NCBI GenBank assembly: GCA_934426825.1
Contig: CAKRYI010000001.1
Span: forward strand, 372,001-436,000
From: an uncultured Acetatifactor sp.
GTDB lineage: Bacteria > Bacillota > Clostridia > Lachnospirales > Lachnospiraceae
Direction: 5' to 3'
Length of the DNA stretch: 64,000 bases
Under the pieces are notes generated by a model that worked only from the letters and a program-made list of their open reading frames with translations, was not told the origin of the DNA and made no database searches. The translations under genes were made by a program, and so were the position numbers. This document shows positions 53,199-63,396 of this stretch, piece by piece (position 1 is the first letter of the stretch; every line of letters begins with the position of its first letter).

Positions 53199-53495
53199 TT
53201 ACTTCGTATCCTCAGAATCCCCCGTGCTTTCCCCGCCTGCAGGCTTCTCTTCGCCGTCCTCACCAGCTGTTTCCTTTTCAATTACTTCCCCTTCTTCTTT
53301 GCTCTTCTCCTCGTTCTGTTTATCAAAATAATCCAATGTAAAACGAAGGATGGAACCAAGAAGATAAAAAACAATAAGCACTACCAGCAGGGATATCAGC
53401 TTATTCAAAACAGAATACTGTTGCACAAATGTAATAATACAGGTAACTGCTCCTGCCGTAAGCATTAAAATCAATGGCATGTTTTTTCTATTCAT
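53199..53495 (-). CDS. Small two-helix membrane protein between cheD and sigD
   Basis: 98 aa. Two hydrophobic segments (MPLILMLTAGAVTCIITFV and LISLLVVLIVFYLLGSILRF), then an acidic, probably cytosolic tail ending GGESTGDSEDTK. Stops 37 nt before sigD and starts 13 nt after cheD. It occupies a spot where accessory motility genes occur in other species, but I see no similarity to SwrB. Confidence 0.75.
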   Translation of the reverse strand: MNRKNMPLILMLTAGAVTCIITFVQQYSVLNKLISLLVVLIVFYLLGSILRFTLDYFDKQNEEKSKEEGEVIEKETAGEDGEEKPAGGESTGDSEDTK

Positions 53496-53508
53496 CTGCT
53501 TACCCCTG

Positions 53509-53994
53509 TTAAATAATTGTCTCGCTCCGTCCTACGGCACGAATGTGAAAATCTCCGGTTTCCGGATAAAAAGTTACGGTTCTACCGTAATTCTCTCCGG
53601 TATCTTTCGCCAAAATCGGAATTTTCAACTCCTGCAGCTTTAATTCCGTTGCCTCCACATTCCGCTTTCCGACCTGAACCACATCCGGGCGATTCGTGGT
53701 AAACATAGCCGCACCACCGGCTATTTTGGCAACAATTCTGCTCCTCTTGGCGCCGAGTTTCTCCATCTGCAATACCAGTTCGGTAATGCCGGTGTCTGCA
53801 AATTTTGCTATATTCTGATTGCCGTTTCTGATGGCGGTACTGTCAGGCAGCATAATATGAGCCAGACCGCCGATTTTCGTCACCGGATCCCGCAAGGCTA
53901 TCCCCACGCAGGAACCAAGCCCCAAGGTTGTTACACCATCGGGGCTGACGCAGGTCTTTAAATCTGCCATTCCCACTTTGATTATTTCGCTCAT
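53509..53994 (-). CDS. cheD: Chemoreceptor glutamine deamidase CheD
   Basis: 161 aa from the ATG at 53994 (GGAAG upstream). Catalytic Cys and His are visible in TTLGLGSCVGIALRDP and GLAHIMLPDS, plus KIAGGAAMF. Deamidates receptor Gln residues and stimulates CheC. Follows cheC, its usual partner. Confidence 0.95.
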   Translation of the reverse strand: MSEIIKVGMADLKTCVSPDGVTTLGLGSCVGIALRDPVTKIGGLAHIMLPDSTAIRNGNQNIAKFADTGITELVLQMEKLGAKRSRIVAKIAGGAAMFTTNRPDVVQVGKRNVEATELKLQELKIPILAKDTGENYGRTVTFYPETGDFHIRAVGRSETII

Positions 53995-54061
53995 TTTTCT
54001 TCCATTCTGAAGCGTATCCGCAAAAACTGCCACGCCTCTGCACTGATTTTACAACTGTTAC

Positions 54062-54685
54062 CTATTCTACCGGAATTCCCAGTGATGTTAAAATCTTGGA
54101 ATAGGATTCCAAATCAGGTATCAGGATAAAGTAGCCGTCAATCTCTACCTCATCATAAAACTGGGACTGAATCAGCAAAAGATTATCACCCAGCGTTCCA
54201 AACTGAATAGCGGGAACACTCAGAATTGCCCCTGCCATATCCACCGTCAAATCAGGCGGTGTCGGGAATATCATCAGATTTGTCAGCGTGGAAAGGGAAT
54301 TCAAATACGCACCCGTAATAATATTTCCCACTTCCTTCATTGCCGACAGCTCCATCTCGGAGAAATCGTCTCCCTCCGGAGCCATTCCCATCATCAGCTT
54401 GTTAATCAGGTGCTTTGCACTGTCCTTCTCGATTAAGAACATCATGCTTCCGGTAATATCACCCTCAACACCCAGATATACACCGACCATCACCTGCTCT
54501 TCTCCGCCCATCATAGCTCCCACATCGGAAAAAGGAAGCAGTTTGACCTGCGGAACTTTCATATCTACCTTGCAATTCAGCATCTGGGAGAGCGCCGTCA
54601 TGGCGTTTCCTGCACCAATATTGCCGATTTCCTTCAACACATCCAGATAATTATCGGAGACCTGCTCCAAGCTCATCTCTCCCAT
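54062..54685 (-). CDS. cheC: CheY-P phosphatase CheC
   Basis: 207 aa. Two pseudo-symmetric phosphatase motifs with conserved Glu and Asn: LKEIGNIGAGNAMTALSQML (near residue 16) and MKEVGNIITGAYLNSLSTL (near residue 115). Dephosphorylates CheY-P and binds CheD. The ATG at 54685 has AAGGAG at 8 nt; the nearby second ATG is too close to its own GGAG. Confidence 0.95.
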   Translation of the reverse strand: MGEMSLEQVSDNYLDVLKEIGNIGAGNAMTALSQMLNCKVDMKVPQVKLLPFSDVGAMMGGEEQVMVGVYLGVEGDITGSMMFLIEKDSAKHLINKLMMGMAPEGDDFSEMELSAMKEVGNIITGAYLNSLSTLTNLMIFPTPPDLTVDMAGAILSVPAIQFGTLGDNLLLIQSQFYDEVEIDGYFILIPDLESYSKILTSLGIPVE

Positions 54686-54702
54686 GAGTTATTCTCCTTA
54701 TT

Positions 54703-55194
54703 TTAAGCGTTCTCTTCCAGAGTAATCGAGTTCAAATCCAAAATGGAAATCAGTTCATCGCCTTTTTTACCTACTCCGGTAACGAAACTTACCTTTCCGT
54801 CTTTGGAATCATGCGCAACCTTGTCTATCTGTGTGGTTTCCAAAGTAACAACTTCTTTTACCTCGTCCACGATAATTCCTACATTTCCCTGTTGCTCCAA
54901 CTTAAGGATAATGATTCTGGTTGCACGGGTGATTTCGTCCGCCTCCAGTCCCATTTTCAACCGGATACTCATAACCGGGATTACCTCACCACGCAAGTTG
55001 ATAACTCCTTTCAGATAATGAGGCACCTTGGGAACTCTGGTGATACTCTGCATTCTTACAATATTGTCAATATAGCGAATATCTATTCCATACTGCTCCT
55101 GTCCCAAGCGGACTACTATGTACTGGAATGTTTCTACGGTTTCTTTTTCACTGCTGACTGCATTCTGTTCATTTACTGTGCTCAACTGACTCAT
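54703..55194 (-). CDS. cheW: Chemotaxis coupling protein CheW
   Basis: 163 aa single CheW domain: FQYIVVRLGQEQYGIDIRYI, VPKVPHYLKGVINLRGEVIP (typical receptor/CheA-binding strand-loop) and GIIVDEVKEVVTLETTQID. Links chemoreceptors to CheA. Lies between cheA and cheC. Confidence 0.97.
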   Translation of the reverse strand: MSQLSTVNEQNAVSSEKETVETFQYIVVRLGQEQYGIDIRYIDNIVRMQSITRVPKVPHYLKGVINLRGEVIPVMSIRLKMGLEADEITRATRIIILKLEQQGNVGIIVDEVKEVVTLETTQIDKVAHDSKDGKVSFVTGVGKKGDELISILDLNSITLEENA

Positions 55195-55213
55195 ACCGTT
55201 ATCTCTCCCTTCC

Positions 55214-57304
55214 TTAAATCAACGCGTTTGCATCGAGAATTAAAGCAATTTCGCCATCGCCCAGGATGGTTGCTCCACTGATGAACTTACACTGTTTAAT
55301 ATACTTACCAAGGGATTTAATAACAATTTCCTGCTGTCCGATTAACTCGTCGATAACCAGACCCGCCATCTTGTCCCCTTTCTTGACAATAACAACAACC
55401 AGATTCTCGTCCTCGCTTCTGGTGCTCTCAATATCCAGTACCTTGGGCAGACGAATCAGAGGGATAACAGTTCCTCTCAGATTGATAACTTCCTTATTTT
55501 CTACCAGTTTTACCTCTTCCGGTGCAATATCCTCGATGGTCTGAATGGAGCCGAGGGAAATCGCATATTTTTCACCGCCGACGATAACCATAAGTGCCTG
55601 GATAATGGCAAGGGTAAGAGGCAGCCGGATGGTCCATGTACTACCAACACCAAGCTGGGATTTTACTTCCACTTCACCGCTCAATGATTCAATCTTGGAA
55701 CGAACAACGTCCAGACCTACGCCTCGTCCGGAAATATCCGTAACTTTCTCCGAAGTGGAGAAGCTGGGCAGGAACAGCAGATTGATAATCTCCTTGTCCG
55801 TCATGTTGGAAGCCTGCTCCGGTGTGATAACATTGCGCTCCAAAGCCTTCTTCTTTACAGCCTCCACATCGATACCGTTACCGTCATCCCTTACCTCAAT
55901 CACTACGTTGTTGCCGTCCTGATATGCGTCAAGGAAAATAGAACCTTCTGCCGGCTTGCCGCGCTGTGCACGAACCTCTGCGGACTCCAGACCGTGGTCT
56001 GCCGCATTTCTCAGCAAGTGCATTAAGGGATCGCCGATTTCATCCACCACGGTACGGTCTAACTCGGTCTCCTCACCAGTCATGTACAGTTCCATCTTTT
56101 TATTCAGATTTTTGGAGAGGTCACGAATCATACGAGGGAATTTGTTTACAACGCTCTCGATAGGAACCATTCGTACCTTCATAACAGATTCATGCAGGTT
56201 GGTGGTTACGCTCTCCAAATATTCAATATGCTCATTAAATCCGCTGTTTGCTTCTCTTTCCTGACCGGAAGCAGCCACCAGGGAGTTCTTTGCGATGATA
56301 AGCTCGCTTACCAGATTCATCAGTACGTCCAGTTTCTCAATATCCACACGGACGGTTCTGTTGACAATGGGCTTACCGGGTGTCTGTTTCTTCTCGGTCT
56401 TTGCAGCAGGAGCAGCCTTCTGTTTGTTGTCTGCGGCACTTGCCTTGCCGGTCTCTGCCGGGCTGTTCTTTCCTGCGTCATCCGCTGCGTGATAATTCTT
56501 GGTCTTTTCCAGAACAATCTCCGCACCGGTTACTTTTGCAATCTCAGATACGGAATTGGCTGCGTTTATCACATCATCCAAAGTTCCGTCGGAAATCACC
56601 AGCAATGTGAAGTCGTGGTCGAAGCGCTCGTCCTCCACATCCTGTGCGCTGGGATTGGAAACGATAATCTCGCCCTTTTCCTCCACTGCCTTGAATACCA
56701 AAAATGCGCGGGCAGCTTTCAGAATACAGGATTCCTGTATCACTACGTTGATTCCGTATACTTTCTTACCCTGCTTCTGTGCTTCCTTGATAACGCTTAT
56801 CTGGCTGTCATCCAACGCAATGTCGTTCCACTTTTCTGTGCTCTCCGAGCCGCTTGCGGCGGGTGCACTCTCTGCGGGCTTTGCAGCTTCTGCAGGTTTG
56901 GCTTCTGCAGCACCGGGCTTGTTGGCAGCAAGAATATCGTTCAGTTTCTTAATCAGCGGCTCATTGTCATTGGTACCCTCATCCGCTGTCTCCTGTATAT
57001 TATTACTGTACTCGTCCAATGCGTCCAGACACTGGAAAAGGACATCAATCATATCCGGCTGTACTTTGATATTGCCGCTTCGTACCTCTGAGAATACATT
57101 TTCCATATCATGGGTAAGGTTCTGCATTCTCTTAAAGCCCATGGTTCCTGCCATTCCTTTCAGGGAATGTGCCGCACGGAAAATCTCATTGATGGTATCC
57201 ATGTTTTCAGGGTCCTGTTCCAGCTCCAAAATCTGCGTATTTAGATTCTGTAAATGTTCCTTTGTTTCATCCATGAAAATCTCAAGATATTGGCTAACGT
57301 CCAT
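55214..57304 (-). CDS. cheA: Chemotaxis histidine kinase CheA
   Basis: 696 aa. P1 HPt with phospho-accepting His-46 in FRAAHSLKGMAGTMGF; P2 region (about 160-270); Ala/Pro/Lys-rich linker; P3 dimerisation; P4 kinase with N box HLLRNAADHGLE, G1 EVRDDGNGIDVE, and G2 DISGRGVGLDVVRS; P5 CheW-like end (YAISLGSIQTIEDI, VINLRGTVIPLIRLP). Phosphorylates CheY and CheB. GGAGG is well placed before the ATG. Confidence 0.97.
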   Translation of the reverse strand: MDVSQYLEIFMDETKEHLQNLNTQILELEQDPENMDTINEIFRAAHSLKGMAGTMGFKRMQNLTHDMENVFSEVRSGNIKVQPDMIDVLFQCLDALDEYSNNIQETADEGTNDNEPLIKKLNDILAANKPGAAEAKPAEAAKPAESAPAASGSESTEKWNDIALDDSQISVIKEAQKQGKKVYGINVVIQESCILKAARAFLVFKAVEEKGEIIVSNPSAQDVEDERFDHDFTLLVISDGTLDDVINAANSVSEIAKVTGAEIVLEKTKNYHAADDAGKNSPAETGKASAADNKQKAAPAAKTEKKQTPGKPIVNRTVRVDIEKLDVLMNLVSELIIAKNSLVAASGQEREANSGFNEHIEYLESVTTNLHESVMKVRMVPIESVVNKFPRMIRDLSKNLNKKMELYMTGEETELDRTVVDEIGDPLMHLLRNAADHGLESAEVRAQRGKPAEGSIFLDAYQDGNNVVIEVRDDGNGIDVEAVKKKALERNVITPEQASNMTDKEIINLLFLPSFSTSEKVTDISGRGVGLDVVRSKIESLSGEVEVKSQLGVGSTWTIRLPLTLAIIQALMVIVGGEKYAISLGSIQTIEDIAPEEVKLVENKEVINLRGTVIPLIRLPKVLDIESTRSEDENLVVVIVKKGDKMAGLVIDELIGQQEIVIKSLGKYIKQCKFISGATILGDGEIALILDANALI

Positions 57305-57339
57305 CTTTTATCCTCCATTCTGCCATAGGCGGCAACCCA

Positions 57340-58425
57340 TCATTTGGTGACTACACCAACATTTAAAATAATTTCCTGTGCAATCTGTTCCAGTGGCACG
57401 ACCTGATCGGTAAGTCCGGCATTGGCAACGCTCTTCGGCATTCCGTATACGGTACAGCTGTTCTGGTCCTGCGCAATCACATGCACTTTCTTCTTGGTCT
57501 TGAGGTTGCGGATGCCTTCCGTTCCATCGGCTCCCATTCCCGTCATGACCACGCAGACAACATTGTCAAATCTGCTGTCCATCAGAGATTCAAACATATA
57601 GTTGGCGCAGGGCTTTACTCCCTCCCGGTTCGGTTCATCCGTGTACTGGATTTCGTACTTTCCGGCGGCTGTCTTTTTCACCTTCATATGGCTTCCGCCT
57701 CTTGCGATGTAAACCTGACCTTTGCGGAGTTCCTCGCCGTCCTCGGCCTCCTTGACGGCTATCGGACTGAGGCTGTCCAGTCTCTCGGCAAAGGATGCGG
57801 TAAAGCCTTTCGGCATATGCTGTACAATCAGCACCGGTGCATCCAGTTCTGCCGGCAGCTCCGGAACTACCATCTGCAGTGCCTTTGGACCTCCCGTGGA
57901 GCTTGCAATCGCTACGATTTTCTCGCCTGCGGTTCCTGCCACATGCCGCTTGACAATGTCGACCATCTTGCCGACCGTCTGTCTCTCCGCTAAAATCTTC
58001 TCTCTGGATTCAAACACCGGCGGCTTGCTGTCCACTGCCACTGCAAGGATTCGGAGCAGATTGGTCTTAAAGCTGTCCTCACGGCAATCGATGGCACTGT
58101 TGGGCTTATGGATAAAATCCAAAGCTCCCAGTTCCAAAGCGTCCATTGTAACCTTGGCGCCTTCCTTCGTGTCCGTGCTCGCCATAACCACTCTTGCGGA
58201 AATCTTGTACTTTCTCAATTCTTCCAGAAGCTCTATGCCGTTCATCTTCGGCATATTCACGTCCAAAACAACCGCATCGTATGTGTTTCTGCTTAAGAGG
58301 TCAAATGCTTCCAGACCGTTTGTTGCCTTTGCAACTACTTGGAATCTCTTATCACTATTGATTATATCACAAAGCACTCTTCTCATGAGTGCAGAGTCAT
58401 CTACTACTAATATTTTTTTTGTCAT
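57340..58425 (-). CDS. cheB: Chemotaxis methylesterase CheB
   Basis: 361 aa. N-terminal receiver with acidic pocket VVDDSAL and phospho-acceptor Asp-55 (VVLDVNMPKMNG), linker, and C-terminal esterase with catalytic Ser in AIASSTGGPKAL, His in VQHMPKGFT and Asp in GMGADGTEG. Removes methyl groups from, and deamidates, receptors. 35 nt upstream of cheA. Confidence 0.97.
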   Translation of the reverse strand: MTKKILVVDDSALMRRVLCDIINSDKRFQVVAKATNGLEAFDLLSRNTYDAVVLDVNMPKMNGIELLEELRKYKISARVVMASTDTKEGAKVTMDALELGALDFIHKPNSAIDCREDSFKTNLLRILAVAVDSKPPVFESREKILAERQTVGKMVDIVKRHVAGTAGEKIVAIASSTGGPKALQMVVPELPAELDAPVLIVQHMPKGFTASFAERLDSLSPIAVKEAEDGEELRKGQVYIARGGSHMKVKKTAAGKYEIQYTDEPNREGVKPCANYMFESLMDSRFDNVVCVVMTGMGADGTEGIRNLKTKKKVHVIAQDQNSCTVYGMPKSVANAGLTDQVVPLEQIAQEIILNVGVVTK

Positions 58426-58455
58426 AGAGAAACACCACCTTACTTTTTGTGATTT

Positions 58456-59184
58456 TTACTGCAGACGTTCTTTTTTACGCTCCTTGCGCTCCTCCTCAAA
58501 AATGAATTTGATAATCTCCTCTCTCGTCTCCATGTCCAGATTATAATACTGTACCCGGTGCTCGTAATTGCCCGGCTTGTTTTCCAGTTCTTTCACCGCC
58601 AGCACCTTTCCGATAACCTCGTATTTTTTCTGGGTACCCTCCGTCAGAAGGTTATAGCTGCAATACAAAAGACTGTCCGGCTCGTATCTCTGGCTGGAAA
58701 TAAACCGAAGTCCGCCACCGCTGATATCGACGATAAGACTGCGCTTTAGCGGAAGTCCCGGCTGTAAAGCATAAGGTGTCTGACTCTCCAGCTGCTGGAT
58801 TTCCTCTTCCTCCAAATTGCGAGCACACATTTCCAGCACACAGCTAAAGCGGTAATACTCCCTGCGCTGATACTTTCTCAAGTTACTGGTAAGCTCCACC
58901 ACAAGAATATACATATTGCTGCTCTTGTATCTGTCGATAATTCTCGCAAAGCACTGGAGCATGCCGCCTGCGCCGTAGATAACCAGATTGTACTCACTGT
59001 CTACCGGCAAAAGAATGAGCTTGGTCTGCTCCATAGGCATCAGTATCTCCATCGTATCCTCGGAAAGAATATCGTTCACGGAACTGTAATACAGCTTCTG
59101 TATTTTTTCCTGCTGTTCATCCGCACCTCTGTCCACGGACTGCATTTCGATTTTATCACCCGGTGTCACTAATTTTGATAACAT
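58456..59184 (-). CDS. PilZ-domain flagellar brake protein (YcgR/YpfA-like)
   Basis: 242 aa. N-terminal YcgR-like domain (TPGDKIEMQSVDRG to about residue 100) and a C-terminal PilZ domain whose c-di-GMP motifs are intact: RREYYRFSC (RxxxR) and DISGGGLRFIS (DxSxxG). Such proteins slow or stop flagellar rotation when c-di-GMP is high. Placed between flhG and cheB, so made with the motility machinery. Confidence 0.9.
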   Translation of the reverse strand: MLSKLVTPGDKIEMQSVDRGADEQQEKIQKLYYSSVNDILSEDTMEILMPMEQTKLILLPVDSEYNLVIYGAGGMLQCFARIIDRYKSSNMYILVVELTSNLRKYQRREYYRFSCVLEMCARNLEEEEIQQLESQTPYALQPGLPLKRSLIVDISGGGLRFISSQRYEPDSLLYCSYNLLTEGTQKKYEVIGKVLAVKELENKPGNYEHRVQYYNLDMETREEIIKFIFEEERKERKKERLQ

Positions 59185-59199
59185 CCCTCTCGCTGCCTC

Positions 59200-60072
59200 C
59201 TATCTTCCTGTCACAATGTGTGAGAAAAACGCTGCCATTCCCCGTTTCGGCTGTTTCTCGCTCTCCTCCCTGCCAAGCAGTCTCGCCGCAATCTTTTCAT
59301 ATGCCACGCTGGATTTCGCATCCGGATTCTGTAAAGAAACCGGCATCTGCTGCATCACAGCCTGTGACAGTTTCATGTCCTGCGGCACACTCCCCAAATA
59401 ACTCATGGGTACTTTCAGATACCGCGTCACCACGGAATTCAGCTTATTGAAAAGCACTTCTCCTTCCGCTTCCTTTTCCACCCTGTTGGCAATCATTTTC
59501 ACCTTGGTTGTCTCCTCCCGGTACCGGGGGTGTCTGTACAACGCTTTTAACAGGGAATAGGAATCCGTGATGGACGTGGGTTCCGGTGTCGTCACCAGCA
59601 AAATCTCTCCGCTCGCCACCAGAAATTCCAGCACAGCATCCGCAATTCCGGCTCCCGTGTCCACGATGACAATATCTGCGATTGCGTCCAGCTCCGCCAG
59701 ATTCTGGATAATATAGGCGAGATAGTCCCGGCTTAAGTTGGACATTCCGGCAATGCCGGAGCCTCCGGAAATAAATCCCACCTCCATGGGACCCCATGTG
59801 ATGATTTCCTTGATGTTCTTTCCCTGATAAATCAGGTCGCACAGATTGTGTTTCGGCACCGCGCCAAACATAATCTCAATATTGGCAAGTCCGAAATCGG
59901 CGTCCAAAATAATGACCCGCTTTCCCATTTTACGGAACTGGATTGCCAGATTGATGGACGTGTTGGACTTGCCCACACCTCCCTTTCCGCTGGTTACGGT
60001 AATCACTCGTGCCAAGGGTCTTTGCTGCTGTCTGTTTGCTTTAATAATCCGTAATTGTTCTGCCTGATCCAT
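59200..60072 (-). CDS. flhG: Flagellar number regulator FlhG (YlxH, MinD-like ATPase)
   Basis: 290 aa from the ATG at 60072, chosen because GGGAGG lies 6 nt upstream. Deviant Walker A TSGKGGVGKSNTSINLA, ILDADFGLANIEIMFG, and switch DTGAGIADAVLEFL. The N-terminal basic helix contains QLRIIKANRQ, which in the family activates FlhF. Membrane-targeting C-terminus present. Controls number and placement of flagella with FlhF. Confidence 0.95.
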   Translation of the reverse strand: MDQAEQLRIIKANRQQQRPLARVITVTSGKGGVGKSNTSINLAIQFRKMGKRVIILDADFGLANIEIMFGAVPKHNLCDLIYQGKNIKEIITWGPMEVGFISGGSGIAGMSNLSRDYLAYIIQNLAELDAIADIVIVDTGAGIADAVLEFLVASGEILLVTTPEPTSITDSYSLLKALYRHPRYREETTKVKMIANRVEKEAEGEVLFNKLNSVVTRYLKVPMSYLGSVPQDMKLSQAVMQQMPVSLQNPDAKSSVAYEKIAARLLGREESEKQPKRGMAAFFSHIVTGR

Positions 60073-60097
60073 AATCATCCTCCCGTGTACCCGGCAA

Positions 60098-61342
60098 TCA
60101 GTTCTTTCCTCCCAAGAGCTGTTTTACAGTCTTTTGGGGGTTAAACTTTGCGATGTCGTTGGGTACATTCTGCCCACAGGTAACGTACGCTATGGGTGCA
60201 TCCGTAAACAGCTTCACATTCAGGAGATTTCCAACCGTAGTAGTTTCATCCAGTTTTGTGAAAATAAGCTGGTAATCGGTGATGGACTTATAGTTCTTGG
60301 CGATTTTCAGCAAATCACAATACTTGGTTGTGGCGCTCAGCACCAGAAAAACCTCCTTGGACGCCAATTCCCCGATAGCGTCCAGATATTCCTTCATCGT
60401 TGCAAGCTGCTCCTCATTCCTATGGGAGTGCCCTGCAGTGTCCACAAAAATATAATCATACTCCTTAAAATCCACTATTGCTTTCTGCAATTCCTCTTTG
60501 GTGTATATGACACGGAAAGGAACCTCCAAAATATTGGCATAGGTGCGAAGCTGTTCTGCGGCAGCAATACGGTAGGTATCCGCAGTGAGAAGCGCAACTT
60601 TCTTTTTCTCCTCCACAGCAAAAATACTTGCAACCTTTGCGATAGTAGTCGTTTTCCCCACGCCTGTCGTACCTAAAAACGCCACCACTCTCGGACCTTC
60701 CTCCGCGGGGGTAATGCCCTCCGCCTTTCCGAGCTTCAAAATCATCTTCTGGTACACATTCGCCAGAATATAATCAATCGGTATGTTGGGTTTCTTGGTC
60801 TTGTCTATCTCTTCCAATATCTGGTTTGCATACTTTTCATCCACCTCATTGTCAATCATGGTGTTATACAAAAGACGGATAAATTTTTCCTGTTCCGGGT
60901 TTTCGTCCTTTTTCTCCGACTCCACTGCACGGTCCGCAGTTTCGCCGTTTTCGGCGTCTTTCTCCCTGCCCGGTTCTCTCTCCGCCTCCGTCTGTCTTGC
61001 CTGTGCATTTCTCAACTGACTTTCCAAAAGGGTCTGCAGGCTGTCTAATTTTTTCTCTATGCTCTCGGAATCCACGCCGGAGGACGTCAGATTCACCTTA
61101 CTTCCCGTCAGCTTGGGCTGCTGCGCGGAAACGTTTCCCACCTCACGGTTCGGCCTTACGGCAGAAACCTTCTCTTCCTCTAATGCCACCGTCACCTCAA
61201 CCTGCTTCGGCTGTAAAAACGCAAAGAGACCCTTTTTCTTTACGTCCCTGACATTCATAATCACAACGCCGTTTCCCAATTCCTTCTTCGCAGCTTCCAC
61301 TGCTTCCTCTTCTGTTTTTCCAAGAAATTTCTTTATAATCAT
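60098..61342 (-). CDS. flhF: Flagellar biosynthesis GTPase FlhF
   Basis: 414 aa SRP-type GTPase. Basic B domain at the N-terminus (KKFLGKTEEEAVEAAKKELG) and variable linker, then NG domain: P-loop FLGTTGVGKTTTIAKVA, DTYRIAAAEQLRTYA, FVDTAGHSHRNEEQ, and specificity motif FTKLDETTTVGN. Its ATG shares one base with the flhA stop (TAATG), indicating coupling. Confidence 0.96.
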   Translation of the reverse strand: MIIKKFLGKTEEEAVEAAKKELGNGVVIMNVRDVKKKGLFAFLQPKQVEVTVALEEEKVSAVRPNREVGNVSAQQPKLTGSKVNLTSSGVDSESIEKKLDSLQTLLESQLRNAQARQTEAEREPGREKDAENGETADRAVESEKKDENPEQEKFIRLLYNTMIDNEVDEKYANQILEEIDKTKKPNIPIDYILANVYQKMILKLGKAEGITPAEEGPRVVAFLGTTGVGKTTTIAKVASIFAVEEKKKVALLTADTYRIAAAEQLRTYANILEVPFRVIYTKEELQKAIVDFKEYDYIFVDTAGHSHRNEEQLATMKEYLDAIGELASKEVFLVLSATTKYCDLLKIAKNYKSITDYQLIFTKLDETTTVGNLLNVKLFTDAPIAYVTCGQNVPNDIAKFNPQKTVKQLLGGKN

Positions 61343-63378
61343 TACGCTGTCACCATCCCTACTGACTGTAACTCAACATCGGATTCCACTTCATTATAGG
61401 ACACAACCACAAGGTCTTTGAAGTAATCCTCCGTCAGCCTTTTGAAATATATTCGCACAATGGGCGATGTAATCACAATCGCCGCTTTTCCCAGATTCTC
61501 CAGCTTCTTCACTTCGTTGCCCACAGAATCGATAATTGCCTTGGCTCTCGCCGGATCCAGATTGAGGAAAGAACCGGTCTCCGTCTGTTTTACGCTTCCC
61601 ATAATTTCCTGCTCTATCTTGGGGTCTAACGTCACCACGCTGGTTGTCTCATTGGCAGGAAAATACTTGGTGGAAATTGCCCTTTTCAGGCTCTGTCTTA
61701 CATACTCCGTCAAAATATCGGTATCTCTGGTTGTCGGTGCATAATCCGCCAGTGTCTCCATAATCGTCAGCAGATCGCGGATGGAAATGCCCTCCTTTAA
61801 CAGATTCTGTAATACCTTCTGTACCTCACCCAGTCCAAGCAGCTTGGGTACAAGCTCCTCCACCAGAGAGGGGTTGGTCTCCTTTAAGTTGTTGATAAGA
61901 TTCTGCACATCCTGTCTGGTAAGCAGCTCCGCAAGGTGCTGTCTGATAATCTCCGTCAGGTGTGTTGCAATAATGGAGGGCGGGTCAACCACGGTATAAC
62001 CGAGACTTTCCGCACGCTCTCTCTGCGCCTCCGTAATCCAGATGGCAGGAAGGTGAAAGGACGGCTCAAACGTGGGAATACCGGAAATTTCTTCCTCCAC
62101 ATACCCCGGATTCATCGCCATATAGTGGTCAAAAAGGATTTCTCCCTCGCTCACCTGAATACCCTTAATTTTGATAATATACTGATTGGGATTGAGCTGT
62201 ATGTTATCCCTCAGACGGATAATCGGCACAACCGTTCCCAGTTCAAGCGCTATCTGGCGTCTTATCATAACCACACGGTCCAAAAGGTCGCCGCCCTGAT
62301 TTACGTCAGCCAACGGAATAATTCCATAACCAAATTCCAGTTCTATCGGGTCTACCTGCAGCAGACTGTTGACATTCGGCTGCCGGATTTCCTCCGCTTC
62401 CGCCTCCTCCGTGTCAACCTCCTGCTCTATCTCCGCAGTCTCGATAGTTCCCTGAATGTTTCTTCCTACAATAATAAATACCAGTCCCAGTCCTACAAAC
62501 AGAATGGTATTTAACTTGGTGGCAAATCCCAGTGACGCCAGCATGATTCCCACCAGATAAAGCACCTTGGGAATACTGAAAAGCTGGCTGATTAACGTCG
62601 TACCAAAATCCGCATCCTTGCTGCCCTTCGTCACCAGAATACCGGTTGACAGGGAAATAAGCAGGGAGGGAATCTGGCTCACCAGACCGTCACCGATGGT
62701 TAAAATCGTGTACTTGTTCAGAGCGGTTGTCATATCCAGTCCCTGTCTTGTAACACCCATGGCAAGACCGCCCACAATATTGATAACCGTGATAATCAGA
62801 CCTGCCACGGCATCTCCCTTTACATACTTAACGGCACCATCCATGGAACCGAAAAAGCTGGCTTCCTGCTGAATCTTGTCGCGGCGCTTTCTTGCCTCCG
62901 CTTCCGTAATAGAGCCGGTATTCAAATCCGCATCAATCGCCATCTGCTTACCGGGCATAGCATCCAGCGTAAATCTTGCCGTTACCTCGGACACACGCTC
63001 GGAACCTTTGTTGATAACCATAAACTGAATCAGAATCAGGATAATAAACACGATGGAACCGATGATAATATCACCGCCGCCGACGTACTCACCGAAAGTC
63101 TGTACCACGTTACCCGCATCGCCGTTTTTCAGAATCAGCTTCGTGGACGATACGTTCAGCGCAATACGGAAAATAGTAGTGAACAACAGCATGGTAGGGT
63201 AAAATGACATGTCCAGAACTTCCTTGCTGAACATAGTTCCGAACAAAATCGTCAGTGCAACCGAAATGTTGATGGCAAGCAAGATGTCCAGCATCCATGA
63301 GGGGATAGAGACAATAAACATCAAAATTGCCGCCATGATATATAAAGCAATGCCTAAATCGGCTTTTTTTAATTTCAT
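61342..63378 (-). CDS. flhA: Flagellar export gate protein FlhA
   Basis: 678 aa. N-terminal half with about eight helices and the FHIPEP signature region (QQEASFFGSMDGAVKYVKGD), and a large cytosolic C-terminal domain (ELEFGYGIIPLADVNQGGDL; STKYFPANETTSVVTLDPKI) that docks chaperone-substrate complexes. Proton-driven export of flagellar subunits. A Glu-rich linker lies around residues 310-335. GGAGAGGAG precedes the ATG. Confidence 0.97.
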   Translation of the reverse strand: MKLKKADLGIALYIMAAILMFIVSIPSWMLDILLAINISVALTILFGTMFSKEVLDMSFYPTMLLFTTIFRIALNVSSTKLILKNGDAGNVVQTFGEYVGGGDIIIGSIVFIILILIQFMVINKGSERVSEVTARFTLDAMPGKQMAIDADLNTGSITEAEARKRRDKIQQEASFFGSMDGAVKYVKGDAVAGLIITVINIVGGLAMGVTRQGLDMTTALNKYTILTIGDGLVSQIPSLLISLSTGILVTKGSKDADFGTTLISQLFSIPKVLYLVGIMLASLGFATKLNTILFVGLGLVFIIVGRNIQGTIETAEIEQEVDTEEAEAEEIRQPNVNSLLQVDPIELEFGYGIIPLADVNQGGDLLDRVVMIRRQIALELGTVVPIIRLRDNIQLNPNQYIIKIKGIQVSEGEILFDHYMAMNPGYVEEEISGIPTFEPSFHLPAIWITEAQRERAESLGYTVVDPPSIIATHLTEIIRQHLAELLTRQDVQNLINNLKETNPSLVEELVPKLLGLGEVQKVLQNLLKEGISIRDLLTIMETLADYAPTTRDTDILTEYVRQSLKRAISTKYFPANETTSVVTLDPKIEQEIMGSVKQTETGSFLNLDPARAKAIIDSVGNEVKKLENLGKAAIVITSPIVRIYFKRLTEDYFKDLVVVSYNEVESDVELQSVGMVTA

Positions 63379-63396
63379 GCTTTCGCTCCTCTCCTT